A DNA stretch of 64,000 bases from NCBI GenBank assembly GCA_029262375.1, contig JAJCZM010000044.1, forward strand, positions 310,001 through 374,000. Direction: 5' to 3'. The DNA is from Deltaproteobacteria bacterium. Its GTDB lineage: Bacteria; Desulfobacterota; Binatia; UBA1149; SPBQ01. Position numbers and translations under genes: made by a program. The notes beneath the pieces are model-generated. The model had not been told where the DNA came from. It saw only the letters and a program-made list of their open reading frames with translations, and did not search any database. Shown here piece after piece: positions 43,201-50,411 of the stretch. The stretch's first letter is position 1. Each line of letters starts with the position of its first letter.

Positions 43201-44664
43201 GGCAATGTCGATTGCCCCACGGGCTCGTCGTGTGAACCCAGCACGATCGCCGCGGTACTCGACTCGGAAGAAATCGGAGAAGACCCAGAAGAGTTCGAGA
43301 TTCCGCCGACGTGTATCAGCGAGACCGTGAACTGCATGACCGGCGTGCCCGCAGCAACGCTCTGCTCGGAACAACTCGGCAAGTCGTTCTCCAAAGTCGC
43401 GCGCACCGCCGCCAAGCTCAGCGGCAAGTGCCATAAGAACCGCAACAAGAAAACCGAGTTCGTCGCACTCGATTGTAACCGCTCTGCCGACTACGACGAC
43501 AAAGGCAAGCTACAGAAGGCGATCAACAAACTGACATCGACCGCACTCAAGCACTGCGACGCCACCAACCTGACCGGCCTGAACGTCCTGTGCCCATCGC
43601 CTTGCACGGGCACCGGTGGTCCCGGCGCTCCGCTCATCGACGCGGATGACCTCGCGTTGTGCCTCGGCTGTGTCGCGCAGCAGTTCGTGGAGGACCGCCA
43701 CGACAAAATGCTCGGACGCCCGGACGCTCCGATGGAAGAAAAAGCCGACCAAAAGTGCCACGCTGCGATTGCCAAGGAGTACTCGAAACACATGACGGCG
43801 GTTCTCAGACACCGCGATCGGTGTTCGGATCCCGCCGCGAGCTGCTCCGCAACGCTGACGGACAGTAAAGCTCTGAAGTTCGCAGCGCGTGCGGAAGAAA
43901 AGATCGCAAAGTCCTGCACCGGCGTGACCGACGTCGCCGCCATGGATTCTTGCGCGACGTCGATCGCCGGGCTCACCAACTGCCTACCGACCTTCAGTGA
44001 TCCCTGCGGCCCCTCGCCGTGGTGTTTGAAGGCCTGCGGCGCGACCGTCGTAAGCACGACCACGACGACGACCCTGTGCACGACGACAACTACGATGCCG
44101 CTCCCGCAACGCATCGTCTTTGCCACGAGCGCGACCGTTGCGGGAGACACCGGCGGCCTGGCGGGTGCCGATATGGAATGCGACCTCGCCGCGGCGAATG
44201 CGGGTCTACCGGGCACGTACCTCGCGTGGCTCTGCGACGGCGCGATGGCACCGGCAGACCGCATGACGCAGTTCCCAGGGCCCTACGTTCGCACCGACGG
44301 TGCACCGATTGCGTCGGACTTCACTGACCTGACCGACGGCACGCTGACCAATCCGATCAATCGTGACGAATTCGGCGCAGATCTTGCCGCCAGCGCGACA
44401 ACGACTGCGTGGACTTTCGCTACGAGCGACGGCACCTGTGAAATCATTACGTATCCGTCGCCCGGTACCGGCCCCTGCCCGCCTGCGACGAATTGCGAAG
44501 CGAACTGCTCGGCCACGCCTGCCATCCCAGGAAGCGGTTGGACCTCGCCGGCGAACGAAGCACAGGGCGTGCTCGGCGATATCAACGCGACCAACAGCAA
44601 CTGGTCGGGCCAGGCGACGAACGTCTGTGACTCCACCGCTCGGCTGTACTGCGTACAGCAGTAG
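40249..44664 (+). CDS. Large secreted multidomain protein with C-terminal DUF1554 (lectin-like) domain
   Basis: 1471 residues starting with GTG, after GGAGGGG about 10 bases upstream. Signal peptide IFSSLRRIAKRRVAALVAVA... is cleaved near RHANA. Residues up to about 900 form a beta-rich region with repeated EADEG-TDLNGDGD-x3-D motifs, for example near 42391, 42592 and 42778. They may bind calcium. A Cys-rich segment follows (GDSCAFGSPCPTGAYCDRGD), then a Lys/Cys helix-rich domain (LGKSFSKVARTAAKLSGKCH). A short threonine linker leads to the final about 180 residues: QRIVFATSATVAGDTGGLAG, ADMECDLAAANAGLPGTYLA, WTSPANEAQGVL and RLYCVQQ. That last part is DUF1554, a C-type-lectin-like domain of Leptospira and myxobacterial surface proteins. 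It is probably a cell-surface or secreted adhesin. Confidence 0.8.
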   Translation: MIFSSLRRIAKRRVAALVAVAIVTATAWPATRHANASCNLIPGARLSFDSGSAGTATRPFAGPGEHVDIDLGIPATSYIPTDYRVSIYYKPNGAAATHLVVLTDSAGAGCAGLCSVPPASPGFGTSCAIDLITEPVVGASRCVELDAGGHDVRAINGDMFLSFTFPDAADPGLFATTLAGTTQLAVTQAVAPLPDLETIDCATAVGLDACVDEITGDDTFRWFVALPAPNSFSSECIAEAPPCLATPSVINIAFDDLGNAFIPWDWSAILVRHEGRPVPRLVTAELKLPFTIPDDSYVSSYAPEGGVLAPIFEPQFDPNAPVGTIKLFGSADAPYTILRIARGGLGLTSSGSASCMAPIYDPAVAFPGSASGLVALTNDGLPACAGAAPRVCLLESGIPVSLQPAALTDELRAHLVDELVDGKLRNADADALDRNILVQDRSSGAFEDLGTAIECGALPPGAQGRASTMVAEPAFIDISNPPSTPHEYAGVAAERDLLASLESESSESCDINGSAGATDDVLRVYQLSGGSVATELTLPSACSTVGTAAMAASKVPMIDDKAVALSKAIVFFRGYGSGVTGSGALNMWALDPVGCGFDDLGTTQFASVSDGNAAMLQSPPIGSDYPITLYRSVGQTFTSLSRHASSVSMSGRWLAALVSESAAAVDDNGDGDMTDQVARIYDTALSSAGFNVITRAADAVRASGDYVVMTTSEADEGTTDLNGDADATDLILEAYDADCASGPDSACRVNTVALATDLFEIGERDTGSCGALQLVGFTVSEADEGATDLNGDGDSLDNVLHVLDLLTGVTKNTGRSAVPCTFAECDPRVAWKVEGSTVTFLTDEADEGADLDHDGTADDFVITVYDFCRGASQMTTSVSASFQGDTCAMAERRATVGVSAIADSRPESEQGQSVVVVTDAGRCVTGDSCAFGSPCPTGAYCDRGDCCPLTGTCLNFPSASCVTDEDCEVCALRSPGACRVNACSGNVDCPTGSSCEPSTIAAVLDSEEIGEDPEEFEIPPTCISETVNCMTGVPAATLCSEQLGKSFSKVARTAAKLSGKCHKNRNKKTEFVALDCNRSADYDDKGKLQKAINKLTSTALKHCDATNLTGLNVLCPSPCTGTGGPGAPLIDADDLALCLGCVAQQFVEDRHDKMLGRPDAPMEEKADQKCHAAIAKEYSKHMTAVLRHRDRCSDPAASCSATLTDSKALKFAARAEEKIAKSCTGVTDVAAMDSCATSIAGLTNCLPTFSDPCGPSPWCLKACGATVVSTTTTTTLCTTTTTMPLPQRIVFATSATVAGDTGGLAGADMECDLAAANAGLPGTYLAWLCDGAMAPADRMTQFPGPYVRTDGAPIASDFTDLTDGTLTNPINRDEFGADLAASATTTAWTFATSDGTCEIITYPSPGTGPCPPATNCEANCSATPAIPGSGWTSPANEAQGVLGDINATNSNWSGQATNVCDSTARLYCVQQ

Positions 44665-44705
44665 AACTGGCGTCGTCTGCGTCCGCTCACTAGTGTGGCC
44701 GGGCG

Positions 44706-45317
44706 ATGCGCGTTCCGTTCTTGTATGACTACGCTTGACCGTGGGCTTTCTTCGGCAGTTGCCGAGCAGAGCGTTATTTTGAAGATCTCGGCGTAGAAAT
44801 CGACTTCGTCCCCGTCCATCTCAAACGACTCGTCGAGCCGTCCGCGTCGCCTGGCGGACTCCGTGGGATGGGGGAACGGAAGAAGAGCGCTTACTACAAC
44901 GATCTTCTGGCTTGGGCCGAGTTCACGAACGTCACGCTGAGTCCCGAAGCGCGCAATCTGCGCAAGACCGACGCCGAACCGCCGCTACGCGTCGCGCTCG
45001 CACTGAAAGAACAGGCGCAAGACGACGATTTCAGACGATTTCACCACCACGCGTACCGAGCGCGCTGGTGCGAGGGGCGCGACATGGCCCGGCCCGAAGT
45101 TCTCGCCGAAGTCATCACGGAATCGGGATTGCCAGCCGACGACGTCCTCGAGCGCGCGAACAGCAGCGAGATTCAACAGCGCCTCGACAGCGCCACCGAA
45201 GATGCGATTTCCCGGGGCGTCTTCGGTGTGCCTACGCTGTTCGTCGGAGATCGCATGTTCTGGGGCAACGACCGCTTCGAACTCGTCCGCTACTACCTCG
45301 AAAACAATCGCGACTGA
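44706..45317 (+). CDS. Selenocysteine-containing DsbA/2-hydroxychromene-2-carboxylate isomerase-family protein
   Basis: Read through an in-frame TGA at 44736-44738, the frame gives 203 residues, the normal family length: MRVPFLYDYA-U-PWAFFGSC, RAERYFEDLGVEIDFVPVHL ... GVFGVPTLFVGDRMFWGNDR, FELVRYYLENN. The thioredoxin-fold start normally reads FDYxCPW; the TGA stands exactly at that active-site cysteine. The cis-proline (GVFGVPT) and FWGNDR ending are intact. The 149-residue part after ATG 44868 would lack strand 1 and the active site, so it is unlikely to be a gene alone. An in-frame TAG just upstream of the ATG rules out a longer N terminus. A hairpin matching the E. coli fdhF SECIS geometry follows the TGA. 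Selenocysteine insertion is inferred; a nonsense mutation is the alternative. Confidence 0.85.
44745..44772 (+). promoter_or_regulatory. Bacterial SECIS element
   Basis: Stem GCUUUC pairs with the 3' side GCAGAGC (with one bulged C), then a bulged U, upper stem UCGGC/GCCGA and loop AGUU (44757-44760). Counting the UGA U as 1, a bulged U falls at 16/17, and G and U of the loop fall at 23 and 24. These are the positions of U17, G23 and U24 that SelB reads in the E. coli fdhF element. The four-base loop occupies 22-25, as in fdhF. Confidence 0.8.
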
Positions 45318-45383
45318 TCCCTCTACCTCATTGACTCGACTCGGCTGGTCGGTGAATTTTGGATATTCCCTGGAGGGGTTCCG

Positions 45384-48300
45384 ATGACCGATCTACACAC
45401 CCGCTTTCGTTTCATATTCGTAGCCGCCGCATGCCTCGTTCCGGCCACTGTCGTCGCGGCATCCGCGGCACCGTTCAACGAGCTGCACTGCTACAAGATC
45501 AAGGACGCCGCAGTCAACGAAGCGGCAGTCGCCTTCATCGAATCGGGCAGTGAAATCGCTGAGAGTTGCACGCTGAAGAATCACGCCGTGCGCGCCTGCG
45601 TCCCCGTGCGATCGACGGAGCCTGGAACCACGCCGGAGCCCGACAGCGGCGAAGGCAGTCTCGTCTTCGATCGACTCTGCTATCGCGTCAGCTGCGACGG
45701 TGACGATGGGCAAGACACGGCGAGCGTGACCGATCGGTTCGGATCTCACGAATTCACGTTGGCAGACCAGACCACGCTCTGTCTACCCGCCGTACTTGGC
45801 GATATCGACGAGTTCATCAGTCGCGGCGACGGCGATGCAACAAAGCGCGCTCGCAAACGAGCCGCGGGCCTCTCGCCCGGCATAGATCTGTTCACATGCG
45901 GAGACTTCAATGGCGACGGCAGCATCACAGCAACAGACGCGCTCGGTATCCTGCGCACGGCGGTAGGCTCAGAAACATGCCCGCCCTGCGTCTGCGATGT
46001 CGACATGAGTGAGACGTTTACCGCGACCGACGCACTCGCCGCGCTACGCAACGCCGTAGGCCTGCTCGCCGAGCTGGGCTGCCAGCCCGACGGAACCGTC
46101 GTCACGTGGGACGGCGGCGGCGACGGCACTTCGTGGAGCGATCCTGCCAACTGGAGTATCGAAACGCGTATCCCGAACATCTGCGAGGTGGTTTCGATCG
46201 CAAGCGGCGCGGTCGTCACCGTCGAGCACGATTCGGGAACCAACTCGGCCCTGAGCGTGACATCCGGCTTTCCCTTGGACATGGACGGCGGATCACTCAC
46301 GCTGCGCGACACGATTCAGGTCAACAACACGTTCACATTCACCGGCGGAGAGCTCGTCGACGCGACCATCGTCGCGTCGGGCGCGCCTCTGAAGGCCGGG
46401 CTGACGGCCAACGGCCAGGTCGCAACGGGCCCCGTTTTCTCGTCATCCCAAGGCACGCTCGATAACTGCATCGTGAACGCACCGATGGACCTATCGGCGG
46501 GCAGCGCACGCGCAAACATACAGAACGGACTCACGCTCAACGACACGGCAACCCTGGGCGCGTCGGCTCAACTGTACTTCGAGGGCGGAGACAATCCATT
46601 CGACGGCACCGGAGAGGTCATCTTCACGTCTACGTCGCAAGGCTTCGTCAACACGACTACCAATACGAATCTGACGATCGGCTCAGGAATCACGATCCGC
46701 GGCACGGCGGGGCGCGTCGGCAGTGCCACCGCGACGGCGACCGTAACCAACAACGGCGTCATTCATTCCGATCAGACCGGTCGCATCGACATCGAAGCCG
46801 GCGGCGGCTGGACGAACGAAAATCAGGTTCTGGCAAGCAACGGCGGAAGTCTGCGCCTCATGGACACGTGGACCAACAATTCACTGATCTCGATAAGCGG
46901 CGGCGGCACCCTCGAACTCGAAGGCGACTGGCACAACGCCGGAACCATCACCTCGTCCGACTCGACCGTCGAGTTCGACGGTGAGTTCTTCGTGGCAGAT
47001 ATCGGCACCTTCACTCGCAGCGGCGGTACGGTGGAACTAAGGGGCATTTTGGACAACGTGCTCGCCCTCGTTCTCGATTCAACTACCGGGTCCTGGGAGA
47101 TGCGCGGCGGGACCATCCTCGGCGGCGGTGTGAGTACGGCCGACGGCGCCGAGTTCATCTTCACTTCGAGCCAAGGAACACTCGACGGCGTCACTTTCAA
47201 CGCCCCGATGAACATGACGAGCGGCAGCGCTCGCGCCAACATCGTCAACAACCTGATGCTCAACGACACGGCGACGATGGGATCCTCCGCTCAGCTCTAT
47301 TTCAACGGCGGCACACAGACCCTGGAGGGCACCGGGGAGGTCGTCATGAACAGCGCGTCGCAAAGCTTCGTCAACACGACGAGCAATACTGCGCTCACGA
47401 TTGCCGACGGCATGACGATCCGCGGCATGGCCGGCCGCATCGGGAGCAGTACTGCCACTTCGACGGTAACAAACGAAGGGATTATTCATTCGGATGCGAC
47501 GGGCCGCATCGACATCCAAAGCGGTGGTGGCTGGACGAACGAAAACCAAATTCTTGCGAGCAACGGCGGCAGCTTGAGGCTATTTGATACTTGGACCAAC
47601 AATTCGCTGATCTCGATTACCGGCGGTGGAACCCTCGAATTGGACGGCCTCTGGGAGAACGACGGGACGATCAGTTCCACCGATTCCACCGTCGAACTCG
47701 ATGGCGAGTTCAGCCTATCAACACTCGGTACCTTCAATCGCAGCGGCGGTACGGTCGAACTGCGTGGCATCTTCGACAACGTCGTATCGCTGAACCTCAA
47801 CTCGACGACGGGGTCCTGGGAAATGCGCGGCGGAACGATCCTCGGTGGCGGCGTGACCGCGACTGACGGCGCCGAGCTCATCTTCACCTCGAGCCAGGGA
47901 ACGCTCGACGGCGTCACCTTCAACGCCCCTATGAACATGACGAGCGGTAGCGCGCGTGCCAACATCATCAACAGTCTGACTCTCAACGACACAGCGACGA
48001 TGGGATCTTCCGCTCAGCTCTACTTCAACGGCGGCACACAGACACTGCAAGGCACCGGTGAGGTCGTCATGAGCAGCGCGTCGCAAAGCTTCGTCAACAC
48101 AACGAGTAATACGAACCTGAGCATCGGCTCGGACATCACCATCCGAGGCAAGGCGGGTCGCATCGGCTCGAGCACCGCGACCTCTACGGTAACGATTGAT
48201 GGAACAGTCGACTCGGACGAAGTCGGCCGCATCGATATCCAAAGCGGCGGCGGTTGGACAAACGAGGGCACGGTCATGGCATCCAACGGCGGCAGCTTGA

Positions 48301-49352
48301 GGCTATTTGATAGTTGGACCAACAATTCGCTGATCTCGATTACCGGCGGTGGAACCCTCGAATTGGACGGCCTCTGGGAGAACGACGGAACTATCGCTTC
48401 GACCGACTCTACCGTCTCACTCGACGGCGAATTCAGTATCTCGGCGCTCGGAACGTTCAATCGAACCGGCGGCACCGTTGAACTGCGCGGCATCTTCGAC
48501 AACATCGTCGCGCTCAACCTCAACGCAGCGACGGGCTCGTGGGAAATGCGCGGCGGAACGATCCTTGGCGGCGGAGTGACCACCGCCGACGGCGCCGAGT
48601 TCATTTTCACTTCGAGCCAAGGAACTCTCAACGGCGTCACCTTCAACGCCCCTATGAACATGACGAGCGGCAGCGCTCGCGCTAACATCATCAACAACCT
48701 GACGCTCAACGACACGGCGACGATGGGATCTTCCGCTCAGCTCTACTTCAACGGCGGCACACAGACCGTGGACGGCACCGGTGAGGTCGTCATGAACAGC
48801 GCGTCGCAAAGCTTCGTCAATACGACAACCAATACGAACCTCACGATCGCTTCGGGTATCACGGTCCGCGGCAAGGCAGGACGCATCGGCTCGAGCAACG
48901 CCACTTCGAGCGTTACCATTGAGGGGATCGTCGATTCCAACGAAGCCGGCCGCATAGACATCCAAAGCGGCGGCGGCTGGACGAACAACGGGACGCTCAA
49001 GGCATCCGGTGGCGGCAGCCTTCGTACAACCGATACCTGGACGAACAACGCAGATATCGAGCTCGGAAAAGACGGCTCGCTCGAGGCGAACAGCGGACTC
49101 CCGCTCACCGGCACCAGCACCGTGACGATCGACATCGGCGGGGCGAGCGAGTTCGGCACGATCGACGTCACCGGAACCGCCACACTGGCCGGCACTCTCG
49201 ACATCAACCTCACCGACGGATTCGCACCGACAACGGGTCAGATGTTCGAAATCATGACCTACGATTCAATGAGCGGGGCGTTCGGGACGATCAATGCGAC
49301 CGGCTTCACGGTGGATGTCGGCGCGAGCGCAATCACGCTGACGGCGAACTAG
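45384..49352 (+). CDS. Secreted protein with dockerin and four 241-residue repeats (autotransporter-like passenger)
   Basis: 1322 residues. GGAGGGG precedes the ATG, and a signal peptide ends near AAPF. Residues about 30-140 hold a Cys-rich module (LHCYKIKDAAVNEAAV ... LCYRVSCDGDD ... TTLCLPAVL). Residues about 172-235 are a dockerin type I pair (CGDFNGDGSITATDALGILR and VDMSETFTATDALAALRNAV). Then come four long repeats rich in Gly, Thr, Ser and Asn (SSQGTLDGVTFNAPMN..., GGWTNENQILASNGGSLRL, GTVELRGIFDN), predicted to form a right-handed beta-helix. The tail (GTSTVTIDIGGASEFGTIDV ... DINLTDGFAPTTGQMFEIM) resembles the end of autotransporter/haemagglutinin passengers. No beta-barrel follows. 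Probably a surface or extracellular adhesin or scaffold. Confidence 0.82.
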   Translation: MTDLHTRFRFIFVAAACLVPATVVAASAAPFNELHCYKIKDAAVNEAAVAFIESGSEIAESCTLKNHAVRACVPVRSTEPGTTPEPDSGEGSLVFDRLCYRVSCDGDDGQDTASVTDRFGSHEFTLADQTTLCLPAVLGDIDEFISRGDGDATKRARKRAAGLSPGIDLFTCGDFNGDGSITATDALGILRTAVGSETCPPCVCDVDMSETFTATDALAALRNAVGLLAELGCQPDGTVVTWDGGGDGTSWSDPANWSIETRIPNICEVVSIASGAVVTVEHDSGTNSALSVTSGFPLDMDGGSLTLRDTIQVNNTFTFTGGELVDATIVASGAPLKAGLTANGQVATGPVFSSSQGTLDNCIVNAPMDLSAGSARANIQNGLTLNDTATLGASAQLYFEGGDNPFDGTGEVIFTSTSQGFVNTTTNTNLTIGSGITIRGTAGRVGSATATATVTNNGVIHSDQTGRIDIEAGGGWTNENQVLASNGGSLRLMDTWTNNSLISISGGGTLELEGDWHNAGTITSSDSTVEFDGEFFVADIGTFTRSGGTVELRGILDNVLALVLDSTTGSWEMRGGTILGGGVSTADGAEFIFTSSQGTLDGVTFNAPMNMTSGSARANIVNNLMLNDTATMGSSAQLYFNGGTQTLEGTGEVVMNSASQSFVNTTSNTALTIADGMTIRGMAGRIGSSTATSTVTNEGIIHSDATGRIDIQSGGGWTNENQILASNGGSLRLFDTWTNNSLISITGGGTLELDGLWENDGTISSTDSTVELDGEFSLSTLGTFNRSGGTVELRGIFDNVVSLNLNSTTGSWEMRGGTILGGGVTATDGAELIFTSSQGTLDGVTFNAPMNMTSGSARANIINSLTLNDTATMGSSAQLYFNGGTQTLQGTGEVVMSSASQSFVNTTSNTNLSIGSDITIRGKAGRIGSSTATSTVTIDGTVDSDEVGRIDIQSGGGWTNEGTVMASNGGSLRLFDSWTNNSLISITGGGTLELDGLWENDGTIASTDSTVSLDGEFSISALGTFNRTGGTVELRGIFDNIVALNLNAATGSWEMRGGTILGGGVTTADGAEFIFTSSQGTLNGVTFNAPMNMTSGSARANIINNLTLNDTATMGSSAQLYFNGGTQTVDGTGEVVMNSASQSFVNTTTNTNLTIASGITVRGKAGRIGSSNATSSVTIEGIVDSNEAGRIDIQSGGGWTNNGTLKASGGGSLRTTDTWTNNADIELGKDGSLEANSGLPLTGTSTVTIDIGGASEFGTIDVTGTATLAGTLDINLTDGFAPTTGQMFEIMTYDSMSGAFGTINATGFTVDVGASAITLTAN
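46448..49060 (+). repeat. Four long direct repeats with exact 723-bp period
   Basis: The same coding landmark (TCC/AGC-CAAGGAAC, in SSQGTL) recurs at 46448, 47171, 47894 and 48617, exactly 723 bases (241 codons) apart. Units 2-4 share long near-identical stretches, for example around 47583-47660 and 48303-48380. The fourth unit is truncated near 49060. Constant length and high identity suggest recent unequal crossing-over or gene conversion. Confidence 0.88.
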
Positions 49353-49380
49353 CAGATACCAGTTGAATACGGGTGAGAGA

Positions 49381-49406
49381 GCAACGCGCCGCCGCCGGCG
49401 CGTTGC
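49381..49406. terminator. Bidirectional terminator between convergent genes
   Basis: Arms GCAACGCGCCG (49381-49391) and CGGCGCGTTGC (49396-49406) pair perfectly over 11 bp with a 4-base loop. It lies between the stop codons of the repeat protein (rightward) and the small Cys-rich protein (leftward). There is no U-tract on either side. Confidence 0.7.
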
Positions 49407-49420
49407 GAAGAGATAGCCGG

Positions 49421-49855
49421 TCAGGCCTCGGGATCGCTCTCGGTGGGAACGCAGAGCAATTTCGAATCGAGCTTGCCGATACGACGCGCGCCGAACGCAT
49501 CGGTTGCGATGTCTGCATCGGGACGCTTACGGCACTTGGTCTTATAACAGACGTAGTCGCCGGCGATCTCATCCCCCTCGACGAAGGCGAACTCCGGCTT
49601 GGGATCGATCCCTGTGCGTGCGCCGGGGCTGCAGAGCGCGCGCGCCCTCTTTACCTTGCAGCGGCGCATGTCGAAGCGATCTTCGAGCGCATCGATCTTC
49701 ACTTTCGTGTTGAGCTTGTCGGCGCCCTCGATGCGGCGGCACTTCAGATGATCGTTCGTCTCGGCCAGTCCCGAGACCGGCAAGATCAATGCGAGCGACA
49801 TTGCAGCGGCGGCGACGGCGGCAATGGCCGGGATACGGTGCGTGTTCATCTTCAT
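49421..49855 (-). CDS. Small secreted Cys/Lys-rich protein
   Basis: 144 residues from ATG 49855, with GGAGAGTAGG upstream. Signal peptide [20 protein letters not shown]... ends near GLA. The mature part has [40 protein letters not shown] and [20 protein letters not shown], ending [20 protein letters not shown]. The pattern C-Y-K-x-K-C ... D-x-F-G-x ... LC-x-P, with paired cysteines, is shared with the N terminus of the adjacent convergent repeat protein (HCYKIKD ... LCYRVSCDGDD ... DRFGSHEF ... TLCLPA). No name is assigned. It is presumably disulfide-bonded in the periplasm or outside the cell. Confidence 0.75.
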   Translation of the reverse strand: MKMNTHRIPAIAAVAAAAMSLALILPVSGLAETNDHLKCRRIEGADKLNTKVKIDALEDRFDMRRCKVKRARALCSPGARTGIDPKPEFAFVEGDEIAGDYVCYKTKCRKRPDADIATDAFGARRIGKLDSKLLCVPTESDPEA

Positions 49856-49960
49856 GGTGCCTACTCTCCAACCGGCGGCGCCCGTCGGACACCGGATTGG
49901 GCCACGTTCGTATCGGGCGCGAGATGAGTCAAGGCCCCTCGATCGCGACCGGCGACTTGG

Positions 49961-49966
49961 TATACT
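49961..49966 (+). promoter_or_regulatory. Possible -10 element of gloA, implying a leaderless mRNA
   Basis: TATACT matches the TATAAT consensus at five of six positions and ends 7 bases before the gloA ATG at 49974, so transcription would start at or next to the start codon. No Shine-Dalgarno is present. The -35 region is not clear. Confidence 0.35.
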
Positions 49967-49973
49967 CGCGGCC

Positions 49974-50369
49974 ATGCGAATCCTCCATACGATGCTCCGG
50001 GTCGGCGATCTCGACCGCTCGATTGAGTTCTACACCGACGTCCTCGGCATGCGTCTTCTGCGCAAGTCCGAGAACCAGGAATACAAGTACACGCTCGCAT
50101 TCCTCGGCTTCGGCGAAGAGTCGGAAGAAGCGGTGGTGGAGCTGACGTACAACTGGGGCACCGACTCGTATGACCACGGCAACGCTTTTGGTCATCTCGC
50201 GATCGAGGTCGAGGACATCTACAAGGCCTGCGAGCAGATCAAAGCCGTCGGCGGCAACGTGACCCGCGACCCGGGGCCGGTGAAGGGTGGAACAACGGAA
50301 ATCGCCTTCATTCGGGACCCCGACGGCTACGCAATCGAACTGATCAACGAGAAGTACTTGGATCTCTGA
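49974..50369 (+). CDS. gloA: Lactoylglutathione lyase (glyoxalase I)
   Basis: 131 residues starting [20 protein letters not shown]. Metal ligands are seen in order: His5 (LHTML), a Glu in [12 protein letters not shown], His in [12 protein letters not shown], and Glu in [29 protein letters not shown] is the usual active-site lid. The length equals E. coli GloA (about 135). The enzyme isomerises the methylglyoxal-glutathione hemithioacetal in the cytoplasm and depends on glutathione, consistent with the GST and MAPEG genes elsewhere in the window. Confidence 0.95.
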   Translation: MRILHTMLRVGDLDRSIEFYTDVLGMRLLRKSENQEYKYTLAFLGFGEESEEAVVELTYNWGTDSYDHGNAFGHLAIEVEDIYKACEQIKAVGGNVTRDPGPVKGGTTEIAFIRDPDGYAIELINEKYLDL

Positions 50370-50377
50370 TTGGGCGA

Positions 50378-50411
50378 CTAGCCCGGACTCTTCATGAATA
50401 GTCCGGGCTAG
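50378..50411. terminator. Bidirectional terminator, perfect 12-bp inverted repeat
   Basis: CTAGCCCGGACT (50378-50389) and AGTCCGGGCTAG (50400-50411) flank a 10-base loop between gloA (rightward) and the DUF3047 gene (leftward). The right arm overlaps the DUF3047 stop codon. Confidence 0.75.

Noticed and set aside
44868..45317. Stand-alone 149-residue DsbA-like gene beginning at ATG 44868
   Set aside because: It lacks the first strand and active site of the fold. The missing part lies immediately upstream in the same frame, interrupted only by a TGA at the cysteine position.
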